Positions 36,245-46,537 of a stretch of 64,000 nucleotides of DNA are shown one piece after another. The stretch lies in contig CAJQUW010007051.1 of assembly GCA_907163375.1 (NCBI GenBank), positions 186,001-250,000 of the forward strand. Direction: 5' to 3'. Every line of letters starts with the position of its first letter. Positions within the stretch are counted from its first letter, which is position 1. This DNA is from Prostheceraeus crozeri (taxonomy: Eukaryota > Platyhelminthes > Polycladida > Euryleptidae). The notes under the pieces were generated by a model, which was not told the origin of the DNA, made no database searches, and saw only the letters and a list, made by a program, of their open reading frames with translations. The position numbers and the translations under genes are program-made.

Positions 36245-37332
36245 ATGAGTACAGCAGTGAAACTCAGAAAGATTTATTGCGACTCAAATCACCCCGCAAG
36301 TTTCAGTCGTCCGGAGGTTCTAGCTCGTGCAGCAGGTGTGGGAATAGAGAAAGTCAAGAAGTGGTTAAGGAGTCAACCGACTTACACTCTTCACAAAAAT
36401 GCAAGAAAGCGGTTTCCAAAGAGAAAATATGTTGTTGACAATATAGATAGACAATGGCAAGCGGACTTGGCTGACATGCAACAGACATCACAGTACAATG
36501 ATGGTTATAAATACATCTTAACCGTAATAGATATTTTATATCGCTATGCTTGGGCACGTGCGTTGAAATCTAAACGAGGACCAGAAGTTGAAGCGGCTTT
36601 TCAGAGCATTTTCGATGAGGGGCGTGTTCCGCAAAGAATACAGACCGATCAAGGGAAGGAATTCGAAAACTCTCATGTTCGAAGTCTCCTTAAAAGTCAT
36701 AATGTGGAACTGTTTAGTGTCAAAAGTGCTTATAAAGATGCCATGGTTGAGAGGTTCAATCGCACACTGAAGACAAAAATATGGCGCTATTTCACTGCAT
36801 AAAATACACATGTTTGGGTAGGTGAGCTGCAGAAATTTGTTAAGAATTACAATAAAAGCTACCATCGAATCATTAAGATGAAACCAGTTGATGTTACCCC
36901 AGATAATGCTATGGATGTATGGCTTCGATTGTATGATAAGAGAGCGAAAAAAATTTCCAATGAAAGGAAAATTAATGTTGGTGATAGAGTTCGGATTTCA
37001 AAGGTTAAGTCTACATTTGAGAAGGGGTATCTACCTAATTGGACTGAAGAAGAGTTTTTGTAGATAAAGTAAATAGAAAATTTAAACCCACCATGTATAA
37101 ATTAATAGATTACCATGGCAATCCAATTGAAGGAAAAATTTACTCTTATGAATTGCAAGTAGTAGACAGAAGTGAAGAGGTGTATATGATTGACAAAATA
37201 ATTAGGAGGAGGGGTCATGGCAATCAAAGGAAATATCTAGTTAAATGGAAAGGATATCCTGATTCATTCAATAGCTGGATAACGCACCAGGATCTACAAA
37301 ATGTGGAGGTGGGAGACACTCGTAACTTTTAA
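36245..37332 (+). pseudogene. Polinton integrase with chromodomain, broken
   Basis: This retroviral-type integrase inserts the element and creates the 6-bp duplication. The N-terminal part has K-K-W-L and T-Y-T-L-H-K, typical of Polinton integrases. The catalytic core shows W-Q-A-D-L-A-D-M (first D), Q-T-D-Q-G-K-E-F (second D) and M-V-E-R-F-N (E). A C-terminal chromodomain has Y-L-V-K-W-K-G-Y-P and N-S-W-I, which binds modified histone tails in related elements. Damage consists of a TAA at 36,800 in frame and a frameshift near 37,050 beside a T run. The start was chosen at the ATG 36,245 because the homologous region begins there. It is not functional as read. Confidence 0.92.
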
Positions 37333-37372
37333 GCTAATATAGCATGTGACTTCATCCATATATGAGTTCCAC

Positions 37373-38949
37373 ATGTCTACTAACTTCAACATCATTCTTC
37401 CAAACAATAGCAACCCCTAGATATTCCCAAGTAACAATCCATCTCAATACTCTGTTGAATTCGCTAATCCAATTACTCTGCATGGACCCCATGAACTTGC
37501 TCTAACCAAAATTACTTATTACAACGATATCAGTTTGCTAAAAAACAATTATTTTGAATTACATAAAGAAGTCCGAGAGAAGGATGATTGTTTTCCCATA
37601 TTTTACAATAGTCTACATGGTACATGGGCTTTTCATCATCTAACTTTACATCCTTTTTCAACATCTTTACCATCTGTCCAAAACATGATTAAAATTCAAA
37701 AGGCATTTGCAACGTCAACTTTTGATTCTAAGGTTCCCACAATGAGCTTGCAAGATACAGAAAAGGAAATCGGTAGAATGTTTGAACGAATAAATGATCT
37801 CTTCAAGCTGACTTTGAATAAATTCTACAAACCAGTCATAAAGGGGTCAACAAAATTGATGAAGGAAGGGAAGCATGTTCTTCTTGTATTAGGTAAGGAT
37901 TTGAGTCATACTTTTGGGTATTCCAGAACAACTTTCTCATCAAGGTATTGGTACAATGGACGTGGGTGGAATTCGGAGAGGAAAGTCACTGATTTTCAAT
38001 GTAGAATTGTGCCATTGTATGCATTACAAAAAGGAGCATCAGAGTAAAAAATAAATCTGAGGTCATTAGAAGTGTTGAAGACTTTGCAAGAAAGTTTCAA
38101 GGATCAGTGCCAGAAACGTTAATGACTTGTGAATATAAGAAAGAGAAAGTAACTTTATTTACTGTTGAAACGGAGGCAGAATTTATTGTTTTTACTAAAA
38201 AGACACCATTGGAAAAGTCTGATTCCGCTGTTATTGAATTCGGATCTGAAATGATTGGGATGTTTAAGGGCCTTAAAAGCGCACCTTGGTTGACAGAATT
38301 GAATGATACATTCAAGGTTCAATTGTCCTCTTCTAAACTCAAAGCATCAACAAATGCTTCATGGGATATCCACGTATACAGCGAAGACATACTGGGTGAT
38401 GATTTGTCTACTTCCAGTGAACTTGTAAAAAGAGTTAATTTGAATATTGAAAGCTTGAAAACGCCATCTAAATTGTGTACAAAGTTAAATGAGTTTGGTG
38501 TAGATTACCTTGATGCAGATGAATATCACTTTTCTTATGACCCACATAAGAAACGCATGATTCTAAAGGTAGGGAAGAACTCTCTTATTAAGCTGGACAG
38601 CGTGTTAACGACCACATTGGGATTCTCAAAATCAACTATTTATGAAGGTACATCAATAGGCGATACAGCCCCATCACTAGAGCGTGATATAAGTAACTTA
38701 TACGTCTATTGTAACATTATTGAATATACAAGGGTTGGCGACATTGAGGCCCCACTTCTGCGCACATTTCCTCTCTCATCCGTAAGGAAGCAACTAATTA
38801 ATCGAGAATTTTTTGACACAATGTATCTACCAATCAGCCGAAATTACATCAATAGAATTGACATATCAATTCATGATGACGCAGGAGACGTAGTACCGTT
38901 CTGTGGTGGTGTTACTGTTTTGACCCTACATATTAGGTCACGAGAATAA
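37373..38949 (+). pseudogene. Minor capsid protein (penton-like, single jelly roll), broken
   Basis: It would form the vertex pentamers of the Polinton capsid. From the ATG at 37,373 the N-terminal region has the Polinton pattern S-Q-Y-S-V-E-F-A-N-P-I-T-L-H-G then A-L-T-K-I-T-Y-Y. The C-terminal region has L-G-F-S, N-L-Y-V-Y-C-N-I-I, V-G-D-I-E-A-P-L-L-R and I-D-I-S-I-H-D-D-A-G, typical of the penton-like fold. A TAG lies at 37,418 and a frameshift near 38,040. The length of about 525 codons fits one gene. It follows the integrase and precedes the core protein. Confidence 0.85.
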
Positions 38950-38992
38950 GGCTTTACGCTATTGTGACTTCCATAGTTATTCAATAGTCATA

Positions 38993-39475
38993 ATGACAGG
39001 CATTTACAGTAGACCATCATATCAGAGCGGTTATCCCGTGTTTGTTGGAGGTAGATGACAAGTTGGAGGAGGCATATTTGGTGTACTAAGACGTATGGTT
39101 CTTCCAACACTCAAAAGGTATGGCGTACCAATCATGAAGCGTGTTGGAAGCAGGGCTTTAGATTTTGGTGCAAATGTTGCAGCTGATGCGCTTCAAGGTG
39201 CGGATATCGGTGAATCTATGAAAATGCGCGCGCAGCAATCTGCCATGGACGAATTAAATGACTTAACAAAGACGAGACGTACAGTTCGGAAGAAGCGTAG
39301 GAAGTCAGGACAAGTTGGATCCGGTCGAGTTACTAAGCAAAGACGCAGGAAAAGTAAAACGCCGACTAGAGCAGCACGTTCTAAATCTAGACGTCGAGTG
39401 AAAACAAGAAAGCGCAAACGAAATTCCACAGCGACTAGAAACAAGTCAAAACGAAGGAAGACAACATATTTGTAG
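38993..39475 (+). pseudogene. Basic virion core protein (adenovirus core-like), one in-frame TGA
   Basis: A protein of 160 positions from the ATG at 38,993, with a TGA at 39,056. The first part has G-G-I-F-G-V-L-R-R-M-V-L-P-T-L-K-R-Y-G, a pattern common to Polinton and adintovirus core proteins. The last 60 residues are almost all lysine and arginine with serine and threonine, suited to condensing DNA in the virion. It sits directly before the major capsid gene, as in related elements. Apart from the TGA it is intact. Confidence 0.75.
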
Positions 39476-39485
39476 AGGTAATACG

Positions 39486-40769
39486 ATGCAGAGTATCAAT
39501 TCGGCTTTGTGTTTCTTCGATTCTCCCCCTCATCAGACAGACATCATCTCCTCAACAATTGTAGACATAGTCCCCACAACAAATATCGATGGTAACCAAC
39601 AGCCTATTCAGTTTGATATACCTGCCAATCATCAAGATTATATTGACTGTCAATCCATTGATTTAGAGTTGTGTATACAAATTAAGAAGACTGATGGTAC
39701 AAACATTGATTCATCCAAGGATAAAGTGGGATTGGCAAATCTTCCTATTGCCAGTCTGTTCTCAGATGTGTATCTAATATTGAATGACAAACAGATTGAA
39801 GGAGGGGATCGAGGATATCCATATGGAGCATACATACATACAATGACGCAATTTCAAAAACAAGCTAAACAGTTACACTTGCAAGCTTCTGGGTGGTATG
39901 ATGATCAGCAAGGGAAATTTGATGATGTCTCAAATACAGGGTTAAAAAGACGAATGGATTTAACAGCCGATTCAAAGGAATTATACTTGAAAGGACCTGT
40001 CTATCTTGATTTCCTTTGTCAATCTAGATATCTGCTATCACAGGTTAAAATGCAAATAAAATTTATTCGTGCAAATCCTGAGTTCGCGTTAATGGCTTTT
40101 GGAGCTACAAACTATCAAGTCAACATAAGTAATGCCGTGCTCAATGTAAGGAGAGTAACAATGAACCCGTCAGTCATCAACGAGCATGCGACAGGATTGA
40201 GGAAAAACAATGCAATATATCCAGTTAATCACAGTGTGTTGACAAACTTCACAATTGGTGCGGGATCATCCTCACATGCCTACCCAAACCTTTTTCCCAC
40301 TGCAATGCCAAAGGCGGTGTATATCACATTTGTGGAAAATTAGGCATTCATTGTTGCTTTTAAAAAGAATCCATTCAATTTCCAACACTTCAATGTTAGC
40401 AAACTAACACTCTACCAGGATGGGAAATTTGTATCTTGCAAAGCATATGAGCCTAATTTCAAAGACGGTAAATTCGCACGTGAATATGGTTCTACTTTCA
40501 CCGCCCTCAACATGTTTAATACAGATGATTCAAATGGAATTACAATGGATATGTACAAGAATGGCTACTTCTTCATTATGTACAACCTCACAGCAGATGC
40601 AGATCTAGGTGGTGAAAGCGTAGGAGTTACAAAGCCTGGAAATCTACGACTGGAGGTATCATTTCAGTCACCTTTGACGAAAACAATTACTTGTCTCATT
40701 TATGCTATCTATGATAGCAAAGTTGAGATAACAAGAATGAGAGACGTGACTGTCAGCTATCAGAGATGA
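39486..40769 (+). pseudogene. Major capsid protein (double jelly roll), one in-frame TAG
   Basis: It builds the hexon-like capsomers. The frame from 39,486 to 40,769 spans 427 codons plus a stop, with one TAG at 40,341. The N-terminal half has Q-P-I-Q-F-D-I-P and L-F-S-D-V-Y-L-I-L-N-D. The C-terminal half has F-Q-H-F-N-V-S-K-L-T-L-Y-Q-D-G, G-N-L-R-L-E-V-S-F and a closing I-Y-A-I-Y-D-S-K-V-E-I, which match Polinton and adintovirus capsid proteins. The end overlaps the protease start by four bases (ATGA). Only the TAG interrupts it. Confidence 0.9.
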
Positions 40770-41230
40770 GTAACTTAAGCAACATAGAAATCTTGAGGAA
40801 AATGAGGAAAGCTCATCCCTACTCCAAGACAATATTTCTCAATGTCTTTTCTAGAGATAATTTACCTGATTCAATTCCTTTCTATCCTTGTTCGCTTATC
40901 ATCAATACGGATACCAACAATCTTTCCGGAAAACATTGGATTGCTGTATACATCAATCGTTATAAAGTGGCCGAATATTTTGACTCTCTTAATCAACCTC
41001 GTTTACATGATATCGCATTATGGATGAACAGGCTCTCCTGGACTGTTAGGAAAGTGACATCGTTCCCACTTCAAAGTAATACATCTCTAATGTGCGGTGG
41101 CTATGTACTCTATTTTGTCAACGAGATACCATTGAAAAATAACTGTAAAAGTGCTTTAGAACTATTTTCAAAGGACTGTGATAAAAATGATGTAATTCTT
41201 ACTAAATATGTCGAAACAGTTTTGAAATAA
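40766..41230 (+). CDS. Adenain-type cysteine protease, intact
   Basis: It would mature the virion proteins by cleaving precursors. All catalytic positions of the adenovirus-type protease are visible: histidine in G-K-H-W-I-A-V-Y, acidic residue in E-Y-F-D-S-L, glutamine in P-L-Q-S, cysteine in M-C-G-G-Y-V-L-Y-F. The length of 154 residues is somewhat short for the family but complete. The ATG overlaps the capsid stop (ATGA), suggesting reinitiation or shared transcription. It ends at a TAA that is part of an AATAAA signal at 41,226-41,231. It is one of the few undamaged genes in the element. Confidence 0.92.
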   Translation: MSNLSNIEILRKMRKAHPYSKTIFLNVFSRDNLPDSIPFYPCSLIINTDTNNLSGKHWIAVYINRYKVAEYFDSLNQPRLHDIALWMNRLSWTVRKVTSFPLQSNTSLMCGGYVLYFVNEIPLKNNCKSALELFSKDCDKNDVILTKYVETVLK

Positions 41231-41338
41231 AGTTTTATGTTGTATCATTAACTTGCTCTCTTTTTTTCCAAAACAAGGGTTTATAAGGAAAACAAAAACA
41301 TGTTCATATTTCATTATCTATTCACATATATACAAAAT
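41231..41338. other. Convergent intergenic region between the two arms
   Basis: Here the plus-strand capsid-protease arm and the minus-strand replication arm meet. It holds the AATAAA overlapping the protease stop and AT-rich sequence. No gene is present. Confidence 0.6.
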
Positions 41339-41908
41339 CTACAATTTGGTTTTCATGAAACATTTTTTCAAATCACATATGATGGGAGGGATATCACTTA
41401 TGTCTTTAATGCCGGTTATCACAATCTTTCCATTATGGAACACATGAACATGATATGGACGCCAGTTAGTCAATTGAGCTGCTGGAAATAACTCAACTTC
41501 ATAAGTTAGATTATGTGATGATGTAACTTTACGGAAGTCATAGTGATAGTGCAATTCACATAACACGGTCATTGTCTTCACTTTCCAATCAAATAATGAA
41601 TCACCAAGTAAATGTTCCAAAGTAAAGTGTAGATATGAGAGATCACCCTCCATGACCCTTCCAATACATTGAATTGTTTCATTTGGAAAGAATAGGATAG
41701 TGAGAGATTTATCCTTCCTCTGAATCCTCCATGTTAACATTGAAAGTCTTCCAAGATGTAAGCTCGTTGTTGGCTTCGATTTGCGTTTTATCAGTAACCA
41801 TTGTTTTCGGTTGGGTATATTCCTCTCGATCTCTTGTAGATTGAGTTTTGAGTTTGCTTTTGTAGTTAACATCCGATTTACAACTTCCAACCGTTTGATG
41901 TCCTCCAT
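41339..41908 (-). CDS. TATA-binding-protein-like protein
   Basis: The C-terminal 130 residues follow the two-repeat TBP fold pattern. Repeat 1 ends S-L-T-I-L-F-F-P-N-E-T-I-Q-C-I-G, and its matching helix follows. Repeat 2 has W-K-V-K-T-M-T-V-L-C-E-L, then T-Y-E-V-E-L-F-P, then V-H-V-F-H-N-G-K-I-V-I-T-G-I-K. In TBP the equivalent positions carry Y-E-P-E-L-F-P and a G-K-V-V-L-T-G strand, which touch DNA. The first strand of repeat 1 is not clear. The upstream 60 residues overlap another minus frame (42,290-41,709), so it may be the frameshifted second half of that protein. It would direct transcription from the element's own TATA promoters, by inference. Confidence 0.65.
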   Translation of the reverse strand: MEDIKRLEVVNRMLTTKANSKLNLQEIERNIPNRKQWLLIKRKSKPTTSLHLGRLSMLTWRIQRKDKSLTILFFPNETIQCIGRVMEGDLSYLHFTLEHLLGDSLFDWKVKTMTVLCELHYHYDFRKVTSSHNLTYEVELFPAAQLTNWRPYHVHVFHNGKIVITGIKDISDIPPIICDLKKCFMKTKL

Positions 41909-42290
41909 CTTTAATGAATGACGTTATCTGTGGTAGTATCTCCTTTGTAAAGGTTTCCCATGTGACGTCACTGAAACGAAAAAATCGATATTCAACATCT
42001 TCCCGTTTTGGTGAACAGACATATAGTTTGACTGATGAATCACACTTTATCCATACCTTGTCATCGAGAGGAATCTTGATCCGAGTCTTATGGTTGTCAA
42101 TGAGATCCGCAAAGTCTTTCAGTGAAGGCAATGAGTCAATACTAATGCAAACGCCACGAGGTTTTCGAACACTATTTGCTATTGAATGACGAAATGCTAT
42201 TCTTTTAGAATTTGTTATGTGAACGTTTTGAACGTCACTAGGTTTCCATGTTCTAATGTAATGAGGCATGTTCCGAAAGCTATGTTTCAA
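41709..42290 (-). CDS. Possible PC4-like DNA-binding protein, maybe joined to the TBP-like gene
   Basis: A 193-codon frame from an ATG at 42,290. Residues 30-75 contain K-P-R-G-V-C-I-S-I-D-S-L-P-S-L-K-D-F, like the last strand and helix of PC4-type single-strand DNA-binding domains. A second strand-helix set follows (V-W-I-K-C then R-F-S-D-V-T-W-E-T-F). The tail is polar and ends at an acidic stretch near 41,709, where the TBP-like frame takes over. One bipartite protein with a frameshift, or two overlapping genes, are both possible. The PC4 link is weak and based on pattern only. Confidence 0.4.
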   Translation of the reverse strand: MKHSFRNMPHYIRTWKPSDVQNVHITNSKRIAFRHSIANSVRKPRGVCISIDSLPSLKDFADLIDNHKTRIKIPLDDKVWIKCDSSVKLYVCSPKREDVEYRFFRFSDVTWETFTKEILPQITSFIKDGGHQTVGSCKSDVNYKSKLKTQSTRDREEYTQPKTMVTDKTQIEANNELTSWKTFNVNMEDSEEG

Positions 42291-42331
42291 ATTTAGGTTT
42301 AATATTTGCCTAAAGTTTGTTATTTCATTAG

Positions 42332-42499
42332 CTCAACATATCGGAATGATGTTGAGTACAAAGTCTTTACATATCCATTCACATTAGGACTACCTATTTA
42401 TTAGTAATCATTTCTACATATCGGAAAGATGTAGAAATTTCAATTTAGTAAGACTACTTATGCATTAGTAAGTGTTGCTACATGTCGGAAGATGTAGCA
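42332..42499. repeat. Three tandem stem-loops with a shared core
   Basis: Three hairpins lie at 42,332-42,356, 42,411-42,437 and 42,476-42,499, between the polymerase stop and the TBP-like region start. Each has inner stem ACAT/ATGT and a TCGGAA core in the loop. The outer stem bases differ between copies yet still pair: CTCA/TGAG, TTTCT/AGAAA and GCT/AGC. Spacer sequences between them are also related (GACTAC and ATTAGTAA strings), so this is a diverged tandem repeat whose pairing was kept. Confidence 0.75.
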
Positions 42500-42547
42500 G
42501 TCGCAAGATCTATTACAAGTGGAATATTGTATTGCATTTATTTAGAC

Positions 42548-45500
42548 TTATTCTACATCCCCTGTGACAGGAAGGCATCTCCTTCTCTTTGAAGGTGGGG
42601 GAAGACTTAGACTATAGTGTCCATATGGTAATGATAAATTATTATCCAGCCAACAGCGCTTATCCTCCCAAAGTGAAGGACCTCGCTTCCTAAATGATTT
42701 TGTGCTAACTATGTGATTTTTTGAATTTATGATTGTCATATCTTCAGTTGTATCATTCTCACTATAATAGACACTCCTATAGTCATTATGTTTCAATTTT
42801 TTAACTGCTGCTCTCTGAATTCCTTTTGCACGTTTGATGCTATGATTCGTAGAGTCTAGATATTTCATTGAATACATTTTCGGTTTTAGTAGGATCATTT
42901 CCTCAAGCAACTTTCCAGCACACTCATCCTTAAAACAACCTAATCTAGCTTTGTTTGTAGTTGAGTATAGTCGGTGATGACTGTCATAGTTTGAAGAGTC
43001 AAACTTTTCACCGAAGTATAGAAGTATATCTTCCAGACGGACAGATGGTGATGTGTATAAACATAGGAAGAAACTGTCGGTATCACCTCCACAAAGCCGC
43101 GTTCTATTTATCAGTGGACATCCTTTTAGATCATTGTAATATAATTGATACATTTCCAACTTACTATAGTCTATTACTGCTTGACCAACATATATTAATT
43201 TATTTAAAACTATTGAAGGTTTGTACATTTCCATACCAACCAGATCTTCATCAAATATTTTGTGTTGAACAAAGAGAGGATGATTTGACAATTTCAGTAG
43301 TTGTTTCTCATTGTTGACTAGTATAAATTTTTTCCTTCTCCTTACATTTTCCATTGCTTTACCATATAACGAATTATTTTTCAATTTGTAGAATGACTTT
43401 TCGAAGTCAGTGCTTGATTGAGCCCTCTTTTGAGAGTTCATATCAATGTATGTTTTTAACCAAGGCTTTTGTGTGAATTTTATGCCACTATGAATCTTCT
43501 TGATTCTCATGCCCATGGTCAAGTAAAATTTTAAAATTGAGTAGTGGACTACATAATTTTCCCTATCAAATTGATGGAGCAGAAGTTTCTCGATAGAAGA
43601 AAAATGTGTATTTGGTCTTACTTTTCATATAGATTTTTCATATAGTGTAAAACATTCTCTTTTCAATCATCTGCATTTCTGGAGCTAATGGGAAATCGGC
43701 AGTGTCATCATGAATGGCTGCAGGATACTCTAAATCTAAATCAAAAATGTAGCCGATTTCACCATCATCATCCATATTTTGAAGATTTTCTTCATTTAAA
43801 AAAATTATCTAATTCACTTTCATTCGACCATTTGAAATTTGAGTGGGGTAGATTCCTACTGAGTGAAGAACCGTAAAGGTTATTGACATCTAAGTAGGTC
43901 AAATGTCGACTTTCATGTATATCATTTCCTAATTCTTCAATGCGTGCATGCGCTCGGTGAATGTTGGTGAAAGTCATACCCCCTCTAATTCCTCATTCAA
44001 ATAGATTGTACATATTTTCATCTTGTATGTAGTGTGGAGGATCATTGGAAGAGACATTTAGTGCTGAGGTAAAGCTAAGATGTGGGAGACTGACAAAATG
44101 TACAGGTTCGACTTCATCCTCACGTTGACTCAATTCTCTAAACACTTCAAATATGTCTGCCAACAATAAAACATCTAACTTCAGATATGCCAGCATGTAA
44201 TCACCAAATGTGCTACAATTAAATTCAATCCATGCCTTGTTAGCGTGTTCATATTCACTATCGGAACAGTGCTCACGAGTAAGATCATTATAGAATTCAA
44301 ATTGTTGTGGTAGACAGTCTTCCGTCAACGTGTTTAAGTTTTTGAAGTATGAATATGGAAACACTCCCTTCTGATATAAAACATTATCACTTAATTGTGG
44401 AAATTCTACCCTTAATGTCTCTACATGCTCATACGTTTGCAAGCCCTTGGTTAATTCACTCAAGGATGCACTTAGAAATTGATATGAGTCTAAGAATTTT
44501 AGTTTAAAGTATACTGTCTTCCCTTTGTATTCATTTACAGGGACACTGGCGGATAAAGTTATATATTTTTCAGAAGTTGCTGCTACAACATCTAATTTCC
44601 AAGATTTCATTCTTCAAATCGCTTTATAGCAAACGATGTGACTATCATAATTTTTAAATTGTGGAAAAATATGGGGAGTTCCCGTCTGTTAAGTCTTAAC
44701 CGGAGATTGCATTTCCTACATAATGTTTGGCTATATCGTCCGGTGATATGATCATAATCACGAACTTTTATGACGTCATCGCTGAATTTCGATTTACATT
44801 TGTTGCAGCATTCTGCATTCTCATGGCTTCCTTTTTTCATCCGCTGACAGTGTCATGGGCTGCCTAGTTGTTGCACATTGGTTGTCATATAAGTCTTGGG
44901 CTACAGTTTCTAAGTGGTGCAAGAAACTAATAATGCAATTTTCTCCCTCAAAGAGGTAATACTTGTTTTCAAATTTCGATTGAAGGGCATTATGCCAGAC
45001 ATGATAATCTCCAATGGCCGCAGGTTTATGTATTTTATTATCAATGTAGCACTCTATATCTGCATAAATTACTAAAGGAGGACTTAGTTGATATTCCATG
45101 CTACTTGTTAGTACTTTTAGATCTGACGGCATTTTTTCTATTTGTGCTTTTCCTCGAATGCAAAACTGGAAGTGTCGTTCTGGTGTTGTCTTATATGTGA
45201 ATGACTGAGTGCATCTTTCGCAGAAGTATTTATGTCTTTTTAAAGTTCTCCTATACAATCTTGACAGCTTTGGAATTCCACAATAGTGTACTGCTCCATT
45301 GTTTAGAATTAGCAAAATATTAACCGTTTGCCTACCAGTAAAGTTACTATTGTAACGAACACCTTTGAGTCCATTTTCATAAAAGTGAATGTTAATTTTA
45401 ATATCATTATTTTTCTCAAATTTTGGAATGTCTTTGATTGATACTGGTGTGGAAATGCCTTCCATATTTAGCTGAGATGTCCACTTACTATACGATTTTA

Positions 45501-46399
45501 TTTCATTCCTTGAATAAGGTGCTTCATTATAATGCAATATTGATAAACTGCATATAAGAAGCAATCATTTGCATTTGAATTAACATTAATGACAGCTCTA
45601 GAGTTTTTTAACTTCTTTGGTAGAGGAAATGATTGTCCACCGGACTGTATTGGACTTGTTATTACATTGAACTCTATATTTTGTACATCATCTATAATCC
45701 AATTGCTTCCCTTTTTGTGAAGGCTTCAATATGATTTATTAGACTATTTAGATGATCCTGAAACCAAGCATCATAGTCATAAATATAGTTTGAGGATGAT
45801 GAGGTAAAGTGTGCGAGAAAAGTTTCTTCTTCTTGAGGATTAGAACGGACATAACGAATTTGTGAAATCAGACGACCGCGCAATTGATAGCTCCTTAGTA
45901 AGTCAGACACTAAATTCCCTAACATGGAACGCATGCTTTCTAAGAATGATGTTATGTCCAAAGTAGGTGTTGTTGGCGTGATATCATATACACGTGCATG
46001 GCCATTGAGTGCGCTTTCACTGAGACTAACAGTTCCATGGTTATTATGCATATTCATCTCACTACTTGTATTATGTACATTCATGTGCTGTCGAAATCTA
46101 CTTATAGAGTTATACGTTTTGCCACACTGATAGCAGTATTGCATAAAGTTTTGTATGTTAGTTGAAGCGCTGGTTGTTGGCTTAGAAGTAGATCTATTCT
46201 GATTATTTGAATTTGACTCTGTTATGCTTTCATTTGGTTTATTATTGCATACAAGTTTGTGCCTCTTAAGATTATCCATCCTATTCGTCTTATATGGACG
46301 CTTGCATTGATACGTTTTCCCTAACTTACAAAATTTTTCATGACGTTGCAAATTGCCTATGAGAGTGAACACTTTTCCACACTTGGTACAGACAACCAT
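42548..46399 (-). pseudogene. polB: Protein-primed family-B DNA polymerase with N-terminal zinc fingers, broken
   Basis: This replicative polymerase begins at an ATG at 46,399, about 32 bp after a TATA box. The N-terminus has zinc-finger-like units C-T-K-C-G-K-V-F and C-Y-Q-C-G-K-T-Y. Next come R-A-V-I-N-V-N near 45,585, Exo I Y-A-D-I-E-C near 45,055, V-R-D-Y-D-H-I-T-G near 44,755, Exo II F-F-H-N-L near 44,660 and Exo III Y-L-K-L-D-V near 44,180. The palm has Y-L-D-V-N-N-L-Y-G near 43,890 (motif A), K-L-K-N-N-S-L-Y-G near 43,380 (motif B) and G-G-D-T-D-S-F near 43,085 (motif C). At least six frameshifts or stops break it (near 45,690, 45,560, 44,835, 44,608, 43,985 and 43,530-43,790). Its length of about 1,280 codons is normal for Polintons. 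Confidence 0.93.
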
Positions 46400-46430
46400 G
46401 ATTATTGATGAGGATTGAAATTAGCAAGCC

Positions 46431-46478
46431 CTTATATACATCTACCATCTAATGACGTCAACGTCATCACCAGCCAAT
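46431..46478 (-). promoter_or_regulatory. CCAAT, CRE and TATA promoter of the polymerase
   Basis: Read toward the gene there is an ATTGG box (46,474-46,478), a perfect CRE TGACGTCA (46,453-46,460) with a second ACGTCA half beside it, and TATATAAG (46,431-46,438). The start codon lies only about 32 bp further, so the mRNA leader must be very short. Confidence 0.65.
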
Positions 46479-46537
46479 ACCATATGTTCCGATCTGTTGT
46501 AAAGAGAAAACACATACAATTTCAACAATTATTTTTT

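Noticed and set aside
36112-36438. Cysteine-containing 108-codon frame before the integrase
   Set aside because: It overlaps the integrase in another frame; at most its first codons could be a frameshifted integrase leader.
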